Notes: generated by a model not told the origin, from the letters alone. A stretch of DNA of 64,000 bases from Rhodococcus sp. OK519 (GCF_003051005.1 NZ_QAOW01000005.1:186001-250000), one strand, 5' to 3'; positions 1 through 12,113 are shown, counted from the first letter of the stretch. Numbers and translations are program-made.

Positions 1-72
1 GTGATCGGCCCCGGTCACGGCGAGGGTTAAGGTGCGGTCGACAAGGTGCGCGACGATCCCGGAGGAAGTGCA

Positions 73-825
73 GTGCCCAACGCGGTGTCCCTGAAGGTCC
101 AACTCGTCGCGAAGACCGAGTTCTTTCCGCCCGCCGACGTCCCGTGGGAGACCGATGCCGATGGCGGCGAGGCGCTCGCCGAGTTCGCCGGCCGCGCCTG
201 CTATCAGAGCTGGTCCAAGCCGAACCCGCGTACCGCCACCAATGCGGGATACCTGCGGCACCTGCTCGAGGTGGGGCACTTGTCGGTACTCGAACACGGC
301 AGCGTCAGCTTCTACATCAGCGGTATCTCGCGCTCGTGCACGCACGAGCTGATTCGGCACCGGCACTTCTCGTACTCGCAGCTCTCGCAGCGGTTCGTCC
401 GCGAGAACGATGCCAACGTCGTCGTCCCTCCGGCCGTCGCCGGGGACGCCCACCTCGAGGAGCTGTTCGCGAAGGCCACCGCGGCGAGCCGCGACGCGTA
501 CGCGGAACTGCTCGGTGCGCTCGAGGAAAAGCTCGCCGACGAGCCCAACGGGCCCGTGCGCAACAAGCAGGCGCGTCAGGCGGCGCGCTCGGTGCTGCCG
601 AACGCCACGGAGACCCGCGTCGTGGTCACCGGCAACTATCGCGCCTGGCGCCATTTCGTCGAAATGCGGGCAACCGAGCACGCCGACGTGGAGATCCGTC
701 AGGTCGCTATCGAGTGCCTGCGGCAGCTGCAGGCGGCAGCTCCGAATGTGTTCGGCGACTTCGAAATCGTGACGTTGCCCGACGGTTCCGAGGTGGCGAC
801 GAGCGAGTTCGCCGCGGTGCTCTGA
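73..825 (+). CDS. thyX: Flavin-dependent thymidylate synthase ThyX
   Basis: Makes dTMP from dUMP using FAD/NADPH and methylenetetrahydrofolate in the cytoplasm. The 250-aa product has the family signature [13 protein letters not shown] at residues 95-107, which fits the ThyX motif RHRxxSxxxxSxR. The length is normal for actinobacterial ThyX. I chose the GTG at 73 because a GGAGG lies 8 nt upstream (61-65); an earlier in-frame codon at 46 has no such site. The next gene is dapA, 66 nt downstream on the same strand, as in mycobacteria. Family assignment is certain from the motif; the start is likely. Confidence 0.96.
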   Translation: MPNAVSLKVQLVAKTEFFPPADVPWETDADGGEALAEFAGRACYQSWSKPNPRTATNAGYLRHLLEVGHLSVLEHGSVSFYISGISRSCTHELIRHRHFSYSQLSQRFVRENDANVVVPPAVAGDAHLEELFAKATAASRDAYAELLGALEEKLADEPNGPVRNKQARQAARSVLPNATETRVVVTGNYRAWRHFVEMRATEHADVEIRQVAIECLRQLQAAAPNVFGDFEIVTLPDGSEVATSEFAAVL

Positions 826-3734
<2,909 letters not shown>

Positions 3735-3781
3735 CCCGAGACGGGGCGGTCGGACGCGGCGGGTGAGGAGGATGTCCCGTC

Positions 3782-4351
3782 ATGACCGAACGCAAGCCGC
3801 TGCGCGCCACGTTCGAGTCGTGGGTCGAGGCCCAGATTCGTGGCGCCTACGAGCGGGGTGAGTTCGAGAACCTCGAGGGCGCAGGCAAACCGATCCCGGG
3901 CGGGGCCGGTGGTGACTGGTGGGTGCGCGGATACCTCGAGCGCGAGGGGATGTCCGCGGATGCCCTGCTGCCGGAGCCGCTCCGGCTGCGCAAGGACATC
4001 GAACGACTACCGGAGGCGGTGCGCTCGGCCCGGACCGAGCCCGAGGTGCGCGACGCGGTCGCGCGCCTCAACCGCCGGATCGCTGCCTGGCTGCGCAACC
4101 CCTCCGGGCCACAGGTCCCGATCGGCCGCGTCGACGCCGACGAGGTTGTCGCGCGGTGGCGTCGGGATCGCGCGTCGCTTCTTGTCGTCGAGGTCGGCGT
4201 GATCGGCGAGGAACAGCGCAGGGCCCGTCGAGCCTCCGCGAGCGCTGCGCTCGCGGAGGCGGGGTACACCGAAATCCGTCGGGGCGCCGTGCGGTTCGAT
4301 CGCCGCCGCCGTTTCGTGTGGCCGTTCGGGCGACGTCCGAAGTCCGTGTGA
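3782..4351 (+). CDS. DUF1992 (DnaJ-homologue C28-type) protein
   Basis: A 189-aa cytosolic protein with the DUF1992 region at the N-terminus: FESWVEAQIRGAYERGEFENL followed by GAGKPIP (about residues 11-40) is the diagnostic pattern of this family, seen also in human DNAJC28 without a J domain. The molecular function is not established. It starts 47 nt after RNase J and may share its transcript. The last 40 residues are Arg-rich. The stretch coding for an Ala/Ser-rich segment (4232-4260) is a perfect 13-bp inverted repeat. Converges on the next gene with an 11-nt gap. Confidence 0.8.
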   Translation: MTERKPLRATFESWVEAQIRGAYERGEFENLEGAGKPIPGGAGGDWWVRGYLEREGMSADALLPEPLRLRKDIERLPEAVRSARTEPEVRDAVARLNRRIAAWLRNPSGPQVPIGRVDADEVVARWRRDRASLLVVEVGVIGEEQRRARRASASAALAEAGYTEIRRGAVRFDRRRRFVWPFGRRPKSV

Positions 4352-4362
4352 GCGTGGCGGAT

Positions 4363-4794
4363 TCAGCCCTCGAGCTTGCCGTAGTCCACGGTGAACCACT
4401 GTTCGGGGCGCATTCGGATCACGACGGCACGGTCATTGAAGGAATCCGCGATGAACTTCTCCGCCTCCTTCTCCGGGAGGTACCGGCGGACAAGGGGGCG
4501 GATGTCGTCGGGCGTGACCGACTCCTGGAACGTCGCCGGTCCCTCCACACTCACGTAGCGGTACGGGGGTTCTTCCTGCTGCGCGCACAGACTGAAACGG
4601 CCGCTTGCGCGGATCAGCCGTTCCTTGACGGTGCCGTTCTCGGTCCACACCATCACCTCGCCGCCGGGGGAGTAGTGGTACCAGATCGGCACCGCGAGCG
4701 GCGCGCGCCCGTCCCGTTCGGCGGCGATCACACCGACATGGAGGTCGGCGAGGAACCGTTCGCGTTCCTCCACGGACATGGTGGTGCTCGACAT
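4363..4794 (-). CDS. Pyridoxamine 5'-phosphate oxidase-fold (FDOR) protein
   Basis: A 143-aa split-barrel flavin/F420-binding protein. The N-terminal segment FLADLHVGVIAAERDGRAPL and the following VPIWYHYSPGGEVMVWTENG are typical of the PPOX/FDOR superfamily, in which many actinobacterial members use F420, FMN or heme. The substrate cannot be told from sequence. The start ATG is supported by AAAGGAG about 7 nt upstream on this strand. It is divergent from the TIGR03085 gene and convergent with the DUF1992 gene, so it is a single-gene unit. Confidence 0.8.
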   Translation of the reverse strand: MSSTTMSVEERERFLADLHVGVIAAERDGRAPLAVPIWYHYSPGGEVMVWTENGTVKERLIRASGRFSLCAQQEEPPYRYVSVEGPATFQESVTPDDIRPLVRRYLPEKEAEKFIADSFNDRAVVIRMRPEQWFTVDYGKLEG

Positions 4795-4890
4795 ATGTCG
4801 CTCCTTTCGTTTCGGACCGGACGCCTCCCACGCTAGGACCCGCGGGCGGAGAGTCCGCGCCCTTCCGCGAATCTGCGGTTACCGTGTGGT

Positions 4891-5514
4891 GTGCCCTATG
4901 CCCGTGACGAACGACACGCCCTCGTCGAGACCATGCGCACTGTCGGCCCCGAGGCGCCGACGCTGTGCGGGGACTGGACCGCCCGCGACCTCGCTGCGCA
5001 TCTGGTGCTGCGGGAGCGCCGCCTCGACGCGACCCCCGGAATCATGGTTTCGGCGCTCGCCGGGCATACCGAACGCGTCCAGCAAGGGATCGCGGCGCGG
5101 GACTGGAACGAACTGCTCGACGACGTGCGCTCGGGTCCGCCGGTCTGGTCCCCGTTCCGTTGGGTGGACGAGCAGGCCAATCTCTCCGAGATGTTCATTC
5201 ACCACGAGGACGTTCGCCGTGCGCGCGACGAGTGGACCGTGCGGACGCTCCCCGACGGCATGCAGGAGAAGCTGTGGACGATCGCGAGCGGCATCGGTCG
5301 TCGCAGCTACCGAAGGTCTCCGGTGAGCGTCGTGCTCGAGCGTCCCGACGGTAAGCGGTCCGGCGTTCGATCGGCAGGCTCGGCAACGGTCACGCTGCGC
5401 GGTGAGCCCGCCGAACTGCTGCTGCACGCGTTCGGTCGCGATCAGGCGCGGGTGGAGTTCGACGGGGAGGCCGCGGACGTGGCGGCCGTCACCGCACTCG
5501 ACCGCAGCATGTGA
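4891..5514 (+). CDS. TIGR03085 family metal-binding protein (DinB/maleylpyruvate isomerase-like)
   Basis: A 207-aa four-helix-bundle protein of the mycothiol-dependent maleylpyruvate isomerase/DinB-like superfamily. The opening [17 protein letters not shown] and the segment [21 protein letters not shown] (about residues 24-44) match TIGR03085 proteins common in mycobacteria and rhodococci. Metal ligands are probably H38 and the FIHHEDVRR histidines near residue 110. Mycothiol-related chemistry is an inference from the superfamily. A TACCGT hexamer sits 5 nt before the GTG, so the transcript may have little or no leader. Confidence 0.75.
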   Translation: MPYARDERHALVETMRTVGPEAPTLCGDWTARDLAAHLVLRERRLDATPGIMVSALAGHTERVQQGIAARDWNELLDDVRSGPPVWSPFRWVDEQANLSEMFIHHEDVRRARDEWTVRTLPDGMQEKLWTIASGIGRRSYRRSPVSVVLERPDGKRSGVRSAGSATVTLRGEPAELLLHAFGRDQARVEFDGEAADVAAVTALDRSM

Positions 5515-5598
5515 GACGCGGGGCTTCCGGCGTGCATATCAGAGCAGCTCGGCGGGTGTGGCGGGTGTTGCGGATGGTCCGGATGGTGCCCGAGCGAC

Positions 5599-5604
5599 TA
5601 ACCT
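5599..5604 (+). promoter_or_regulatory. Putative -10 element for ftsK (leaderless type)
   Basis: TAACCT fits TANNNT and is separated from the ftsK ATG by exactly 7 nt. There is no Shine-Dalgarno sequence in the gap. Spacing-based inference. Confidence 0.5.
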
Positions 5605-5611
5605 GACCTCT

Positions 5612-8335
5612 ATGGCAGGGAAGACGAGCGCCCGCGGATCGAGTTCGGCAGCATCGACCTCGAGGACACGTGCGCGCTCATCGGCCTCCACTGCAGGCGG
5701 GTCGAAAGCGTCGGGCCGCGGTGGCGGGTCGTCGGCGTCACGCAAGCCCGCCGCCACCCGCAAGGCCCCGGCGCAACGTAAGCCCGCCGCATCACGTGGT
5801 GGTTCGGTCGGACGCCGGCCGGCGCCCAAGAAGTCATCCCGCGGGTCCGGTGCGCTGGCATCGATCGGCAGGGGCATCGGCTCGGGCTGGTCGATGGTCG
5901 CCAAGGGCGTCGGTGCCACGACCCGCACCGTCAGCAAGGCCACCGAGATCGAGAACGGCCATCGCCGGGACGGCATCGCGCTCGGTCTGATCGCCGTCAG
6001 CGTGGTGATCGCCGGCGGCATGTGGTTCTCCGCGGGTGGGCCGGTCGGGGAGTGGATCGAGACCGCCGTCCGTGCCGTTGTCGGCGCCGTCGCTGCCGTT
6101 CTTCCCCTCCTCGGAATCGGCATCGCGATTGCTCTCATGCGAACCGAGCCGAAGCCGGACATTCGTTCCCGGCTGGTCCTCGGGTCGCTACTCGTGGGCC
6201 TTCCCGCAGTCGGCCTCTGGCACATCGCGGCCGGATCACCCACCACGTCGGACGGTTGGCCGTCAGCGGCGGGGATCGTCGGCTACGTCGTCGCGGGCCC
6301 GCTCACCAGCGGTGTCACTGCCTGGCTTTCTGCTCCGCTGCTGCTGATGGCGATGTTCTTCGGGGTACTGCTCCTCACCGGGACCACCGTGCGCGAGGTG
6401 CCCGAGCGCTTCCGCTCGTACTTCGGCACGTCGTACCACGACGACGAGTACGACTACGCCGACGATCCCGACTTCGACGACGAAACCGCCGACTACGGGT
6501 CTGCTGACTACGGGTCCGACGACTACGACCCCGCGGGCTTCGATGCCGACGGCTACCCGGTCGACACCGGTCGGCCGGCCCGGCGCACGCCGCGCCGTCG
6601 CCGCAGCACACCCGAACTGAACTACCCCACCGATGAGGTCCACCCCGACGCGGCCACCGAGGTGCTCGGGTTGTGGGATCCGGGCGACCCCGCGCCCCCC
6701 GCGCCCGCCCCGCCCGCACCCGTGCCCGAGCCGGCACCGCCCGTGCGGCCCAAGCCGCGCGCGAAGGTGACGCCCACTCCCAAGCCGGAGCCGGAGCCGG
6801 CGGCGGAAATGGAGACGCTGGTCCCGGACCGTGTCGTCGAGGGCGACTACGCGCTGCCTCCGCTGTCGCTGTTGGTCGAGGGCGACCCGCCCAAGCTGGG
6901 CAGCCAGGCCAACGATGCGATGATCGAGGCCATCACCGAGGTTCTCCAGCAGTTCAAGATCGATGCTGCGGTCACCGGGTACACGCGTGGCCCGACGGTC
7001 ACTCGCTACGAGGTGGAACTGGGTCCGGGCGTCAAGGTCGAGAAGATCACCGCGCTCGCCCGCAACATCGCGTACGCGGTGGCGACGGACAACGTCCGGC
7101 TGCTCGCGCCCATCCCGGGCAAATCCGCGGTCGGCATCGAGGTGCCCAACTCGGATCGCGAGATGGTGCGCCTGTCCGACGTCCTCGGGGCGTCGTCGAC
7201 CCGCAAGGACCATCATCCGCTGGTGATCGGTCTCGGCAAGGACATCGAAGGCGACTTCGTGAGCGCGAACCTCGCGAAGATGCCGCATCTGCTCGTGGCC
7301 GGCTCCACCGGTTCCGGTAAGTCCAGCTTCGTGAACTCGATGCTGGTCTCACTGTTGACCCGTGCCACGCCGGACGAGGTCCGGATGATCCTCATCGACC
7401 CCAAGATGGTCGAGCTCACGCCGTACGAAGGCATCCCGCACCTCATCACACCCATCATCACGCAGCCCAAGAAGGCGGCCGCGGCACTCGCCTGGCTCGT
7501 CGAGGAGATGGAGCAGCGCTACCAGGACATGCAGGCCAGCCGGGTCCGCCACATCGACGACTTCAACGCAAAGGTCAAGTCCGGGGAGATCACGACGCCG
7601 CTCGGCAGCGAGCGTGTGTACCGTCCGTACCCGTACATTCTCGCGATCGTCGACGAGCTCGCGGACCTGATGATGACCGCCCCGCGCGATGTGGAGGAGG
7701 CGATCGTCCGCATCACGCAGAAGGCGCGTGCGGCCGGTATCCACCTCGTGCTCGCGACGCAGAGGCCGTCCGTCGACGTCGTCACCGGTCTCATCAAGAC
7801 CAACGTCCCGTCGCGGCTCGCGTTCGCGACCTCGTCCCTCACCGACTCGCGCGTCATCCTCGACCAGCCGGGCGCCGAGAAGCTCATCGGTATGGGCGAC
7901 GGGCTGTTCCTGCCGATGGGAGCCGGTAAACCGGTCCGCATGCAGGGCGCGTTCATCACCGACGAGGAAATCGCGGCGATCGTCGACTTCGCCAAGAATC
8001 AGGCCGAGCCCGAGTACACCGAGGGCGTCACCGCGCAGAAGGCGGGGGAGAAGAAGGACGTCGACCCCGACATCGGCGATGACATGGATGTGCTGCTGCA
8101 GGCGGTCGAATTGGTGGTCTCGAGCCAGTTCGGGTCCACGTCGATGCTGCAGCGAAAGCTTCGCGTGGGCTTCGCGAAGGCCGGCCGACTCATGGATCTC
8201 ATGGAGACCCGCGGCGTCGTGGGTCCGAGCGAGGGGTCGAAGGCGCGGGAGGTCCTGATCAAGTCGGACGAGCTGGAGGGTCTCCTGTGGTCGATCCGTG
8301 GTGGCGACCCGGAGGCGGCACCGGACTCCGACTGA
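5612..8335 (+). CDS. ftsK: DNA translocase FtsK/SpoIIIE
   Basis: Septum-associated, ATP-driven double-stranded DNA pump that clears chromosome from the closing division site and activates XerCD at dif. The 907-aa protein has a basic Ser/Ala-rich N-terminus, about four membrane segments (roughly residues 125-260), a linker that is first strongly acidic ([15 protein letters not shown], then [12 protein letters not shown] repeats) and then Pro-rich, and the RecA-like motor. Walker [10 protein letters not shown] is near residue 564 and Walker [12 protein letters not shown] near 675. The C-terminal gamma winged helix, which reads KOPS, carries [25 protein letters not shown]. The start ATG is favoured by the -10 hexamer 7 nt upstream and by the basic opening. 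Confidence 0.95.
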   Translation: MAGKTSARGSSSAASTSRTRARSSASTAGGSKASGRGGGSSASRKPAATRKAPAQRKPAASRGGSVGRRPAPKKSSRGSGALASIGRGIGSGWSMVAKGVGATTRTVSKATEIENGHRRDGIALGLIAVSVVIAGGMWFSAGGPVGEWIETAVRAVVGAVAAVLPLLGIGIAIALMRTEPKPDIRSRLVLGSLLVGLPAVGLWHIAAGSPTTSDGWPSAAGIVGYVVAGPLTSGVTAWLSAPLLLMAMFFGVLLLTGTTVREVPERFRSYFGTSYHDDEYDYADDPDFDDETADYGSADYGSDDYDPAGFDADGYPVDTGRPARRTPRRRRSTPELNYPTDEVHPDAATEVLGLWDPGDPAPPAPAPPAPVPEPAPPVRPKPRAKVTPTPKPEPEPAAEMETLVPDRVVEGDYALPPLSLLVEGDPPKLGSQANDAMIEAITEVLQQFKIDAAVTGYTRGPTVTRYEVELGPGVKVEKITALARNIAYAVATDNVRLLAPIPGKSAVGIEVPNSDREMVRLSDVLGASSTRKDHHPLVIGLGKDIEGDFVSANLAKMPHLLVAGSTGSGKSSFVNSMLVSLLTRATPDEVRMILIDPKMVELTPYEGIPHLITPIITQPKKAAAALAWLVEEMEQRYQDMQASRVRHIDDFNAKVKSGEITTPLGSERVYRPYPYILAIVDELADLMMTAPRDVEEAIVRITQKARAAGIHLVLATQRPSVDVVTGLIKTNVPSRLAFATSSLTDSRVILDQPGAEKLIGMGDGLFLPMGAGKPVRMQGAFITDEEIAAIVDFAKNQAEPEYTEGVTAQKAGEKKDVDPDIGDDMDVLLQAVELVVSSQFGSTSMLQRKLRVGFAKAGRLMDLMETRGVVGPSEGSKAREVLIKSDELEGLLWSIRGGDPEAAPDSD

Positions 8336-8390
8336 CCGATTTGTCCGTATTAGGCCTCGGCGCGGTGCCTGTGGTTGAATAGGAAGCACT

Positions 8391-8539
8391 TTTGGAGGGG
8401 AGTATCCCCGTTCCTGCGGCAGACTCGTCAACACGATCGGCACCGTTGCCGGTCCGGTTCTGTCGGCCGATCACACCTGGCATCGCCGGTCGATCTGCGG
8501 GAGAGACCTCCGGTGGTGAAACGTACCTACCGGAGGTCT
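8391..8539 (+). promoter_or_regulatory. yybP-ykoY Mn2+ riboswitch with SD-sequestering hairpin, upstream of terC
   Basis: The conserved aptamer blocks are present in order and spacing: GGGGAGTA (8397-8404), CTCGTCAACACGATCGG (8424-8440) and GGGAGAGACC (8499-8508). Closing stem P1 can form between 8392-8398 and 8507-8513 (GGAGG with CCTCC core). The same CCTCC can instead pair with the terC Shine-Dalgarno GGAGG (8532-8536) in a hairpin of 8504-8516 with 8527-8539. The two pairings exclude each other, so Mn2+-stabilised P1 should free the SD and turn translation on. The class is known to sense Mn2+ ahead of TerC/Alx and MntP genes. Motif match is read directly; switching is inference. Confidence 0.88.
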
Positions 8540-8546
8540 ATCGCTG

Positions 8547-9542
8547 ATGAATGTCTCCCCCCTCGTCTGGATCATCACGTGTTTGGTGATTCTCGGACTC
8601 TTCGTCTTCGACTTCTTCGCGCACGTGCGCACCCCGCACGCTCCGTCGTTCCGCGAGTCGGCCTTCTGGTCCGCGGTCTACATCGGTATCGCGATCGTTT
8701 TCGGCCTGATAGTCATGTCGATCTGGGGCACTACCTTCGGCGGTGAGTATTTCGCCGGCTACGTCACCGAGAAGGCGTTGTCCGTCGACAACCTGTTCGT
8801 CTTCGTGATCATCATGTCCACCTTCGCGGTGCCGCGTGAGTACCAGCAGAAGGTGCTGCTGATCGGCATCGTCATGGCGCTGGTCATGCGTGGCATCTTC
8901 ATCGCGGTCGGTGCCGCGGCGATCAACACCTACAGCTGGGTTTTCTACCTGTTCGGCGCGTTCCTGATCTTCACGGCCGTGAAGCTGGTCAAGGACTCGG
9001 GTCACGAGGCCGAGGTGGAGGAGAAGCGCGAGAGCAAGATCGTCACGCTTATCAAGCGCCTCCTCCCGACGACCGAGGAATACGACGGCGACAAGCTGAT
9101 CACCAAGATCGACGGCAAGCGTGTCGTGACGCCGCTGCTGCTGGCGCTCGTCGTCATCGGCTTCACCGACGTGCTGTTCGCGCTGGATTCGATCCCCGCA
9201 ATCTACGGCCTCACCCAGGAGCCGTACCTGGTGTTCACCGCCAACGCGTTCGCGCTGATGGGCCTGCGCCAGCTGTACTTCCTCATCGGCGGACTGCTCG
9301 AGCGTCTCGTGTACCTGTCCTACGGACTGTCGCTCATCCTGGCGTTCATCGGCGTCAAGCTGGTCCTGCACGCCCTGCACGAGAACAGCCTGCCGTTCAT
9401 CAACGGTGGTGAGCACGTCTCGGTCCCCGAGATCTCGACCGTGATGTCGCTGAGCGTGATCTTGGGTGTCCTCGTCGTGACGACGGTTGCGAGCCTGCTC
9501 AAGACTCGCAACAAGTCGGACGACACGCCGGTTCACAACTAG
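8547..9542 (+). CDS. TerC/Alx family membrane protein, likely Mn2+ exporter
   Basis: A 331-aa integral membrane protein of the TerC family. Diagnostic segments are TEKALSVDNLFVFVII (about residues 76-91) and VVIGFTDVLFALDSIPAIYG (about 205-224), each with conserved acidic residues inside membrane helices, as in E. coli Alx. Members export Mn2+ or help load manganese/metal onto exported proteins. The preceding yybP-ykoY riboswitch supports the manganese role. The start ATG has GGAGG 10 nt upstream. The gene ends before a strong bidirectional hairpin. M. tuberculosis has its TerC homologue next to fadE20 instead, so its position here differs. Confidence 0.92.
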   Translation: MNVSPLVWIITCLVILGLFVFDFFAHVRTPHAPSFRESAFWSAVYIGIAIVFGLIVMSIWGTTFGGEYFAGYVTEKALSVDNLFVFVIIMSTFAVPREYQQKVLLIGIVMALVMRGIFIAVGAAAINTYSWVFYLFGAFLIFTAVKLVKDSGHEAEVEEKRESKIVTLIKRLLPTTEEYDGDKLITKIDGKRVVTPLLLALVVIGFTDVLFALDSIPAIYGLTQEPYLVFTANAFALMGLRQLYFLIGGLLERLVYLSYGLSLILAFIGVKLVLHALHENSLPFINGGEHVSVPEISTVMSLSVILGVLVVTTVASLLKTRNKSDDTPVHN

Positions 9543-9560
9543 ACGTGCACAACTGACCGG

Positions 9561-9595
9561 GAACGCCGGTCGGACCAGTGGTCCGACCGGCGTTC
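9561..9595. terminator. Perfect 16-bp hairpin between convergent terC and yciI genes
   Basis: Bases 9561-9576 are exactly complementary to 9580-9595, with a 3-nt loop AGT. It sits 18 nt after the terC stop and 5 nt after the yciI stop on the other strand, so it can serve both transcripts. There is no U tract, as usual for actinobacterial terminators. Confidence 0.8.
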
Positions 9596-9600
9596 GCCGC

Positions 9601-9885
9601 TCACTTCACGAAGACGCCGAACACCGGAATCCACTCGCGGACGACACGTGCTTGCACGAGGTCCCGTTTCGCGAACGGATCCTGATCGAAGAGCGAGTTC
9701 ACGTCCTCGGCGTCCGCGGCCTCGACCATCATGAGGGCGCCACCGCCATCGGCGAACGGCCCGGACGAGTGGACGATGCCACGGCGGACGAGATCCGCGA
9801 GCCACGCGCGGTGGTCCGTGCGATGGTCGTCGCGTTGCGCGGACTTCTCGTGCGCGTATGTGTATTGGACTGCGAACAGCGGCAT
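9601..9885 (-). CDS. YciI family protein
   Basis: A 94-aa ferredoxin-like-fold protein of the YciI family, related to muconolactone isomerase-type proteins. The central HRAWLADLVRRGIVHSSGPF (about residues 25-44), the DGGGALMMVEA strand and the DPFAKRDLVQARVV segment (about 70-83) are the family pattern, with the conserved His-Asp pair expected in a small active site. The reaction is unknown. It is followed upstream by the acetyltransferase gene on the same strand with a 29-nt gap, so the two may be co-transcribed. Confidence 0.8.
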   Translation of the reverse strand: MPLFAVQYTYAHEKSAQRDDHRTDHRAWLADLVRRGIVHSSGPFADGGGALMMVEAADAEDVNSLFDQDPFAKRDLVQARVVREWIPVFGVFVK

Positions 9886-9914
9886 GGTTCCTCGTTCCCG
9901 GAGTGTGGACGTGC

Positions 9915-10466
9915 TCAGAGCGTCAGCAGCATGCGGGTATTACCCAGCGTATTCGGCTTGACGTAACTCAGGTCCAGGAACTCGGCGACACCGGTGTCGT
10001 AGGAGCGGCACATCTCGGCGTACACCTCGGCGGTGACGGGGGTGCCCTCGATCTCCGCGAACCCGTGCTTGGCGAAGAAGTTCACCTCGAAGGTGAGGAC
10101 GAACAATCGTTCGAGTTCCAGTTCGCGAGCCATCTCGATGAGCTTCGCGACCACCAGGTGGCCGGCGCCGCGACCCTTGACCGACGGATCGACCGCGACC
10201 GTGCGGACCTCGCCGAGGTCGGACCACAGCACGTGCAGCGCGCCGCAGCCCACGACCGCTCCGGCCTCCTCCACGACCCAGATCTCCTGCACGGCCTCGT
10301 ACAGCGTCACGAGATTCTTCTCGAGCAGGATTTTCCCGGCGTATATGTCGATGAGTCGTTTGATTTCCGGTACGTCCGAGGTGCGCGCGCGGCGCACCTT
10401 CATCCCTTCAGCCTCGTTCGATCCAGCCGTCGGAGTCCCAGATGTCATGTGGTGCACAGTAGTCAT
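9915..10466 (-). CDS. argA: GNAT amino-acid N-acetyltransferase (ArgA-type, Rv2747-like)
   Basis: A GNAT-fold enzyme resembling M. tuberculosis Rv2747, a short L-glutamate/glutamine N-acetyltransferase that starts arginine biosynthesis. The acetyl-CoA-binding segment VRTVAVDPSVKGRGAGHLVV and the C-terminal SYVKPNTLGNTRMLL are shared with that protein from memory, as is its place next to pgsA. The product is 183 aa from the outermost ATG. A second ATG at codon 22 (MKVRRARTSDVP) has GAGG and AAGGG upstream and may be the real start. The gene is divergent from pgsA. Confidence 0.82.
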   Translation of the reverse strand: MTTVHHMTSGTPTAGSNEAEGMKVRRARTSDVPEIKRLIDIYAGKILLEKNLVTLYEAVQEIWVVEEAGAVVGCGALHVLWSDLGEVRTVAVDPSVKGRGAGHLVVAKLIEMARELELERLFVLTFEVNFFAKHGFAEIEGTPVTAEVYAEMCRSYDTGVAEFLDLSYVKPNTLGNTRMLLTL

Positions 10467-10571
10467 CCCCCGAACCGATATTGTGAGCAGTGTGCCGCCC
10501 CGATCCGTCGCCCCGAATCACGTCCCGTACGTCTCGGGCATGCCTGGGCGAACCGTCGGATCGGATCGCTC

Positions 10572-11207
10572 ATGAGCACCCCTCGGCGTGAGACGGCCGC
10601 AGCACCCGACGCCCAGCCGGCTGCCGGCGTCGCACCGCACACCCCGGTGCCGCTGCTGAACATCGCGAACATCCTGACGATCCTCCGGATCGTGCTCGTT
10701 CCGGTATTCCTGGTGGCGCTGTTCGTGGATGGCGGGCACTCCACGGGATGGCGGATCATCGCTGCATCGATCTTCGCGATCGCGGCCGTCACTGATCGGA
10801 TCGACGGACAGCTGGCCCGCAAGCATGGGTTGGTGACCGATTTCGGGAAGATGGCGGATCCGATCGCCGACAAGGCACTCATCGGCGCGGCGCTCGTCGG
10901 GCTGTCGATGCTCGGCGACCTGTCGTGGTGGGTCACCGGCATCATCGCGGCACGCGAGCTGGGTATCACGCTGATGCGCTTCGCGGTGCTGCGCCACGGG
11001 GTGATCCCGGCAGGGCGCGGCGGCAAGCTCAAGACCCTCGTGCAGTCCGTCGCGATCGGCCTGTACCTGGTCCCGCTGCCGGACGCCTTCATGCCGCTCA
11101 GCGCCACCCTGATGGGCATCGCAGTGCTGCTGACGGTCGCCACCGGCCTCGACTACGTGGTTCAGGCCGTGCGGCTGCGCTCCGGTGTGCGACACGGCGG
11201 CACATGA
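10572..11207 (+). CDS. pgsA: CDP-diacylglycerol-glycerol-3-phosphate 3-phosphatidyltransferase PgsA
   Basis: Membrane enzyme that makes phosphatidylglycerophosphate, the precursor of phosphatidylglycerol and cardiolipin. The 211-aa protein carries the CDP-alcohol phosphotransferase motif D-x2-DG-x2-AR-x8-G-x3-D-x3-D between D75 and D100, and about four membrane helices. It corresponds to pgsA3 (Rv2746c) by position. The ATG at 10572 is chosen because upstream in-frame sequence overlaps argA and lacks family similarity. The stop overlaps the cinA-type gene by 4 nt (ATGA). The gene opens the pgsA-cinA-clgR-pspA-pspM series. Confidence 0.92.
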   Translation: MSTPRRETAAAPDAQPAAGVAPHTPVPLLNIANILTILRIVLVPVFLVALFVDGGHSTGWRIIAASIFAIAAVTDRIDGQLARKHGLVTDFGKMADPIADKALIGAALVGLSMLGDLSWWVTGIIAARELGITLMRFAVLRHGVIPAGRGGKLKTLVQSVAIGLYLVPLPDAFMPLSATLMGIAVLLTVATGLDYVVQAVRLRSGVRHGGT

Positions 11208-11692
11208 CGGATCCGCTCACCGCGTCGGTGCCCGCTCGGGACCTGGTCGAGGCACTGGCCCGGCGGAGTCAGACCGTGGCCACAGCGGAGTCGCTCACCG
11301 CAGGTCTCCTCGCCGCGACGGTGGCGGGAGTGCCCGGCGCGAGCACTGTGCTGCGAGGTGGGCTGATCGTCTACGCGACCGACCTCAAAGGCAGCCTCGC
11401 CGGGGTCGAGGCCGCTGTCCTCACCACCGACGGTCCGGTCGCGTCGACCACGGCCGCTCAACTTGCGGCAGGGGCGCGCGAACGCTGCGGGGCAGACTGG
11501 GGGATCGGCCTGACCGGAGTGGCCGGTCCCGACCCCCAGGACGGTCACCCGCCCGGAACGGTGTTCCTCGGCGTCAGCGGGCCCGACGGTACCGAGGTCA
11601 CGGCCCTGGAATTGACCGGCGAGCGGTGGGAAATCCGCCTCGGCAGTGTGCGAGCGGCGGTGTCGGGTTTGCTCGAACGTCTGGCGCGATAG
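11204..11692 (+). CDS. CinA C-terminal domain protein (nicotinamide-nucleotide amidase, PncC type)
   Basis: A 162-aa stand-alone CinA C-terminal (PncC) domain, which hydrolyses nicotinamide mononucleotide to nicotinate mononucleotide and ammonia in NAD recycling. Motifs [11 protein letters not shown] (residues 26-36), GLTGVAGPD and PGTVFLGV are characteristic. The N-terminal COG1058 domain of full CinA is absent, which is normal for this genomic location in actinobacteria. It is translationally coupled to pgsA and followed 73 nt later by clgR. Confidence 0.88.
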   Translation: MTDPLTASVPARDLVEALARRSQTVATAESLTAGLLAATVAGVPGASTVLRGGLIVYATDLKGSLAGVEAAVLTTDGPVASTTAAQLAAGARERCGADWGIGLTGVAGPDPQDGHPPGTVFLGVSGPDGTEVTALELTGERWEIRLGSVRAAVSGLLERLAR

Positions 11693-11765
11693 GGTTTCGG
11701 GAACCAATCGACCGCGTTCGTGCGTTTGTATTCACGAGTGGGGTGTCGGAAGAAGGAGGAGCGAG

Positions 11766-12113
11766 ATGGCGCTGCTATTGCGTGAGGCAATCGGTGACAG
11801 TCTTCGGCGCACACGCGTGTCGCAGAGCCGGACGCTGCGTGAGGTCTCGAACAGCGCGCGCGTCAGTCTCGGGTACCTCTCCGAGATCGAGCGGGGTCGC
11901 AAGGAGGCGTCGAGCGAACTCCTCGCCGCCATTTGCGTCGCGCTCGAAGTTCCACTGTCCGAGGTGCTGGTCGACGTCAGCGAGTCGCTGGCAGTCAAGG
12001 CGCCGGACACCACTGGTGCGGCCCCGGGTGCCCAGCAGGTGAGTGGCCGCATCGCGAAGGACACGCGCGTCGTGATCCCCGCGCCTGCGACGCGCGCTCT
12101 CGCGGCTGCCTGA
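11766..12113 (+). CDS. clgR: Transcriptional regulator ClgR (XRE family)
   Basis: A 115-aa DNA-binding activator of clp protease genes and, in mycobacteria, of the pspA operon. The helix-turn-helix covers about residues 13-68, with [20 protein letters not shown] as the recognition part. The ATG at 11766 follows a strong GGAGGAG. The protein ends in ALAAA, which resembles the SsrA tag end LAA. C-terminal alanines make Streptomyces ClgR a Clp protease substrate, so feedback proteolysis is expected here. The location between cinA and pspA is the same as in M. tuberculosis (Rv2745c). Confidence 0.93.
   Translation: MALLLREAIGDSLRRTRVSQSRTLREVSNSARVSLGYLSEIERGRKEASSELLAAICVALEVPLSEVLVDVSESLAVKAPDTTGAAPGAQQVSGRIAKDTRVVIPAPATRALAAA

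Noticed and set aside
1-30. Possible tail of an upstream plus-strand gene (nine codons then TAA)
   Set aside because: Too short to identify; cannot be told from chance open frame.
11693-11765. ClgR autoregulatory box upstream of clgR
   Set aside because: CGCGTTCGTGCG is suggestive but does not fit the published form with the central CGCYNANNGCG spacing.
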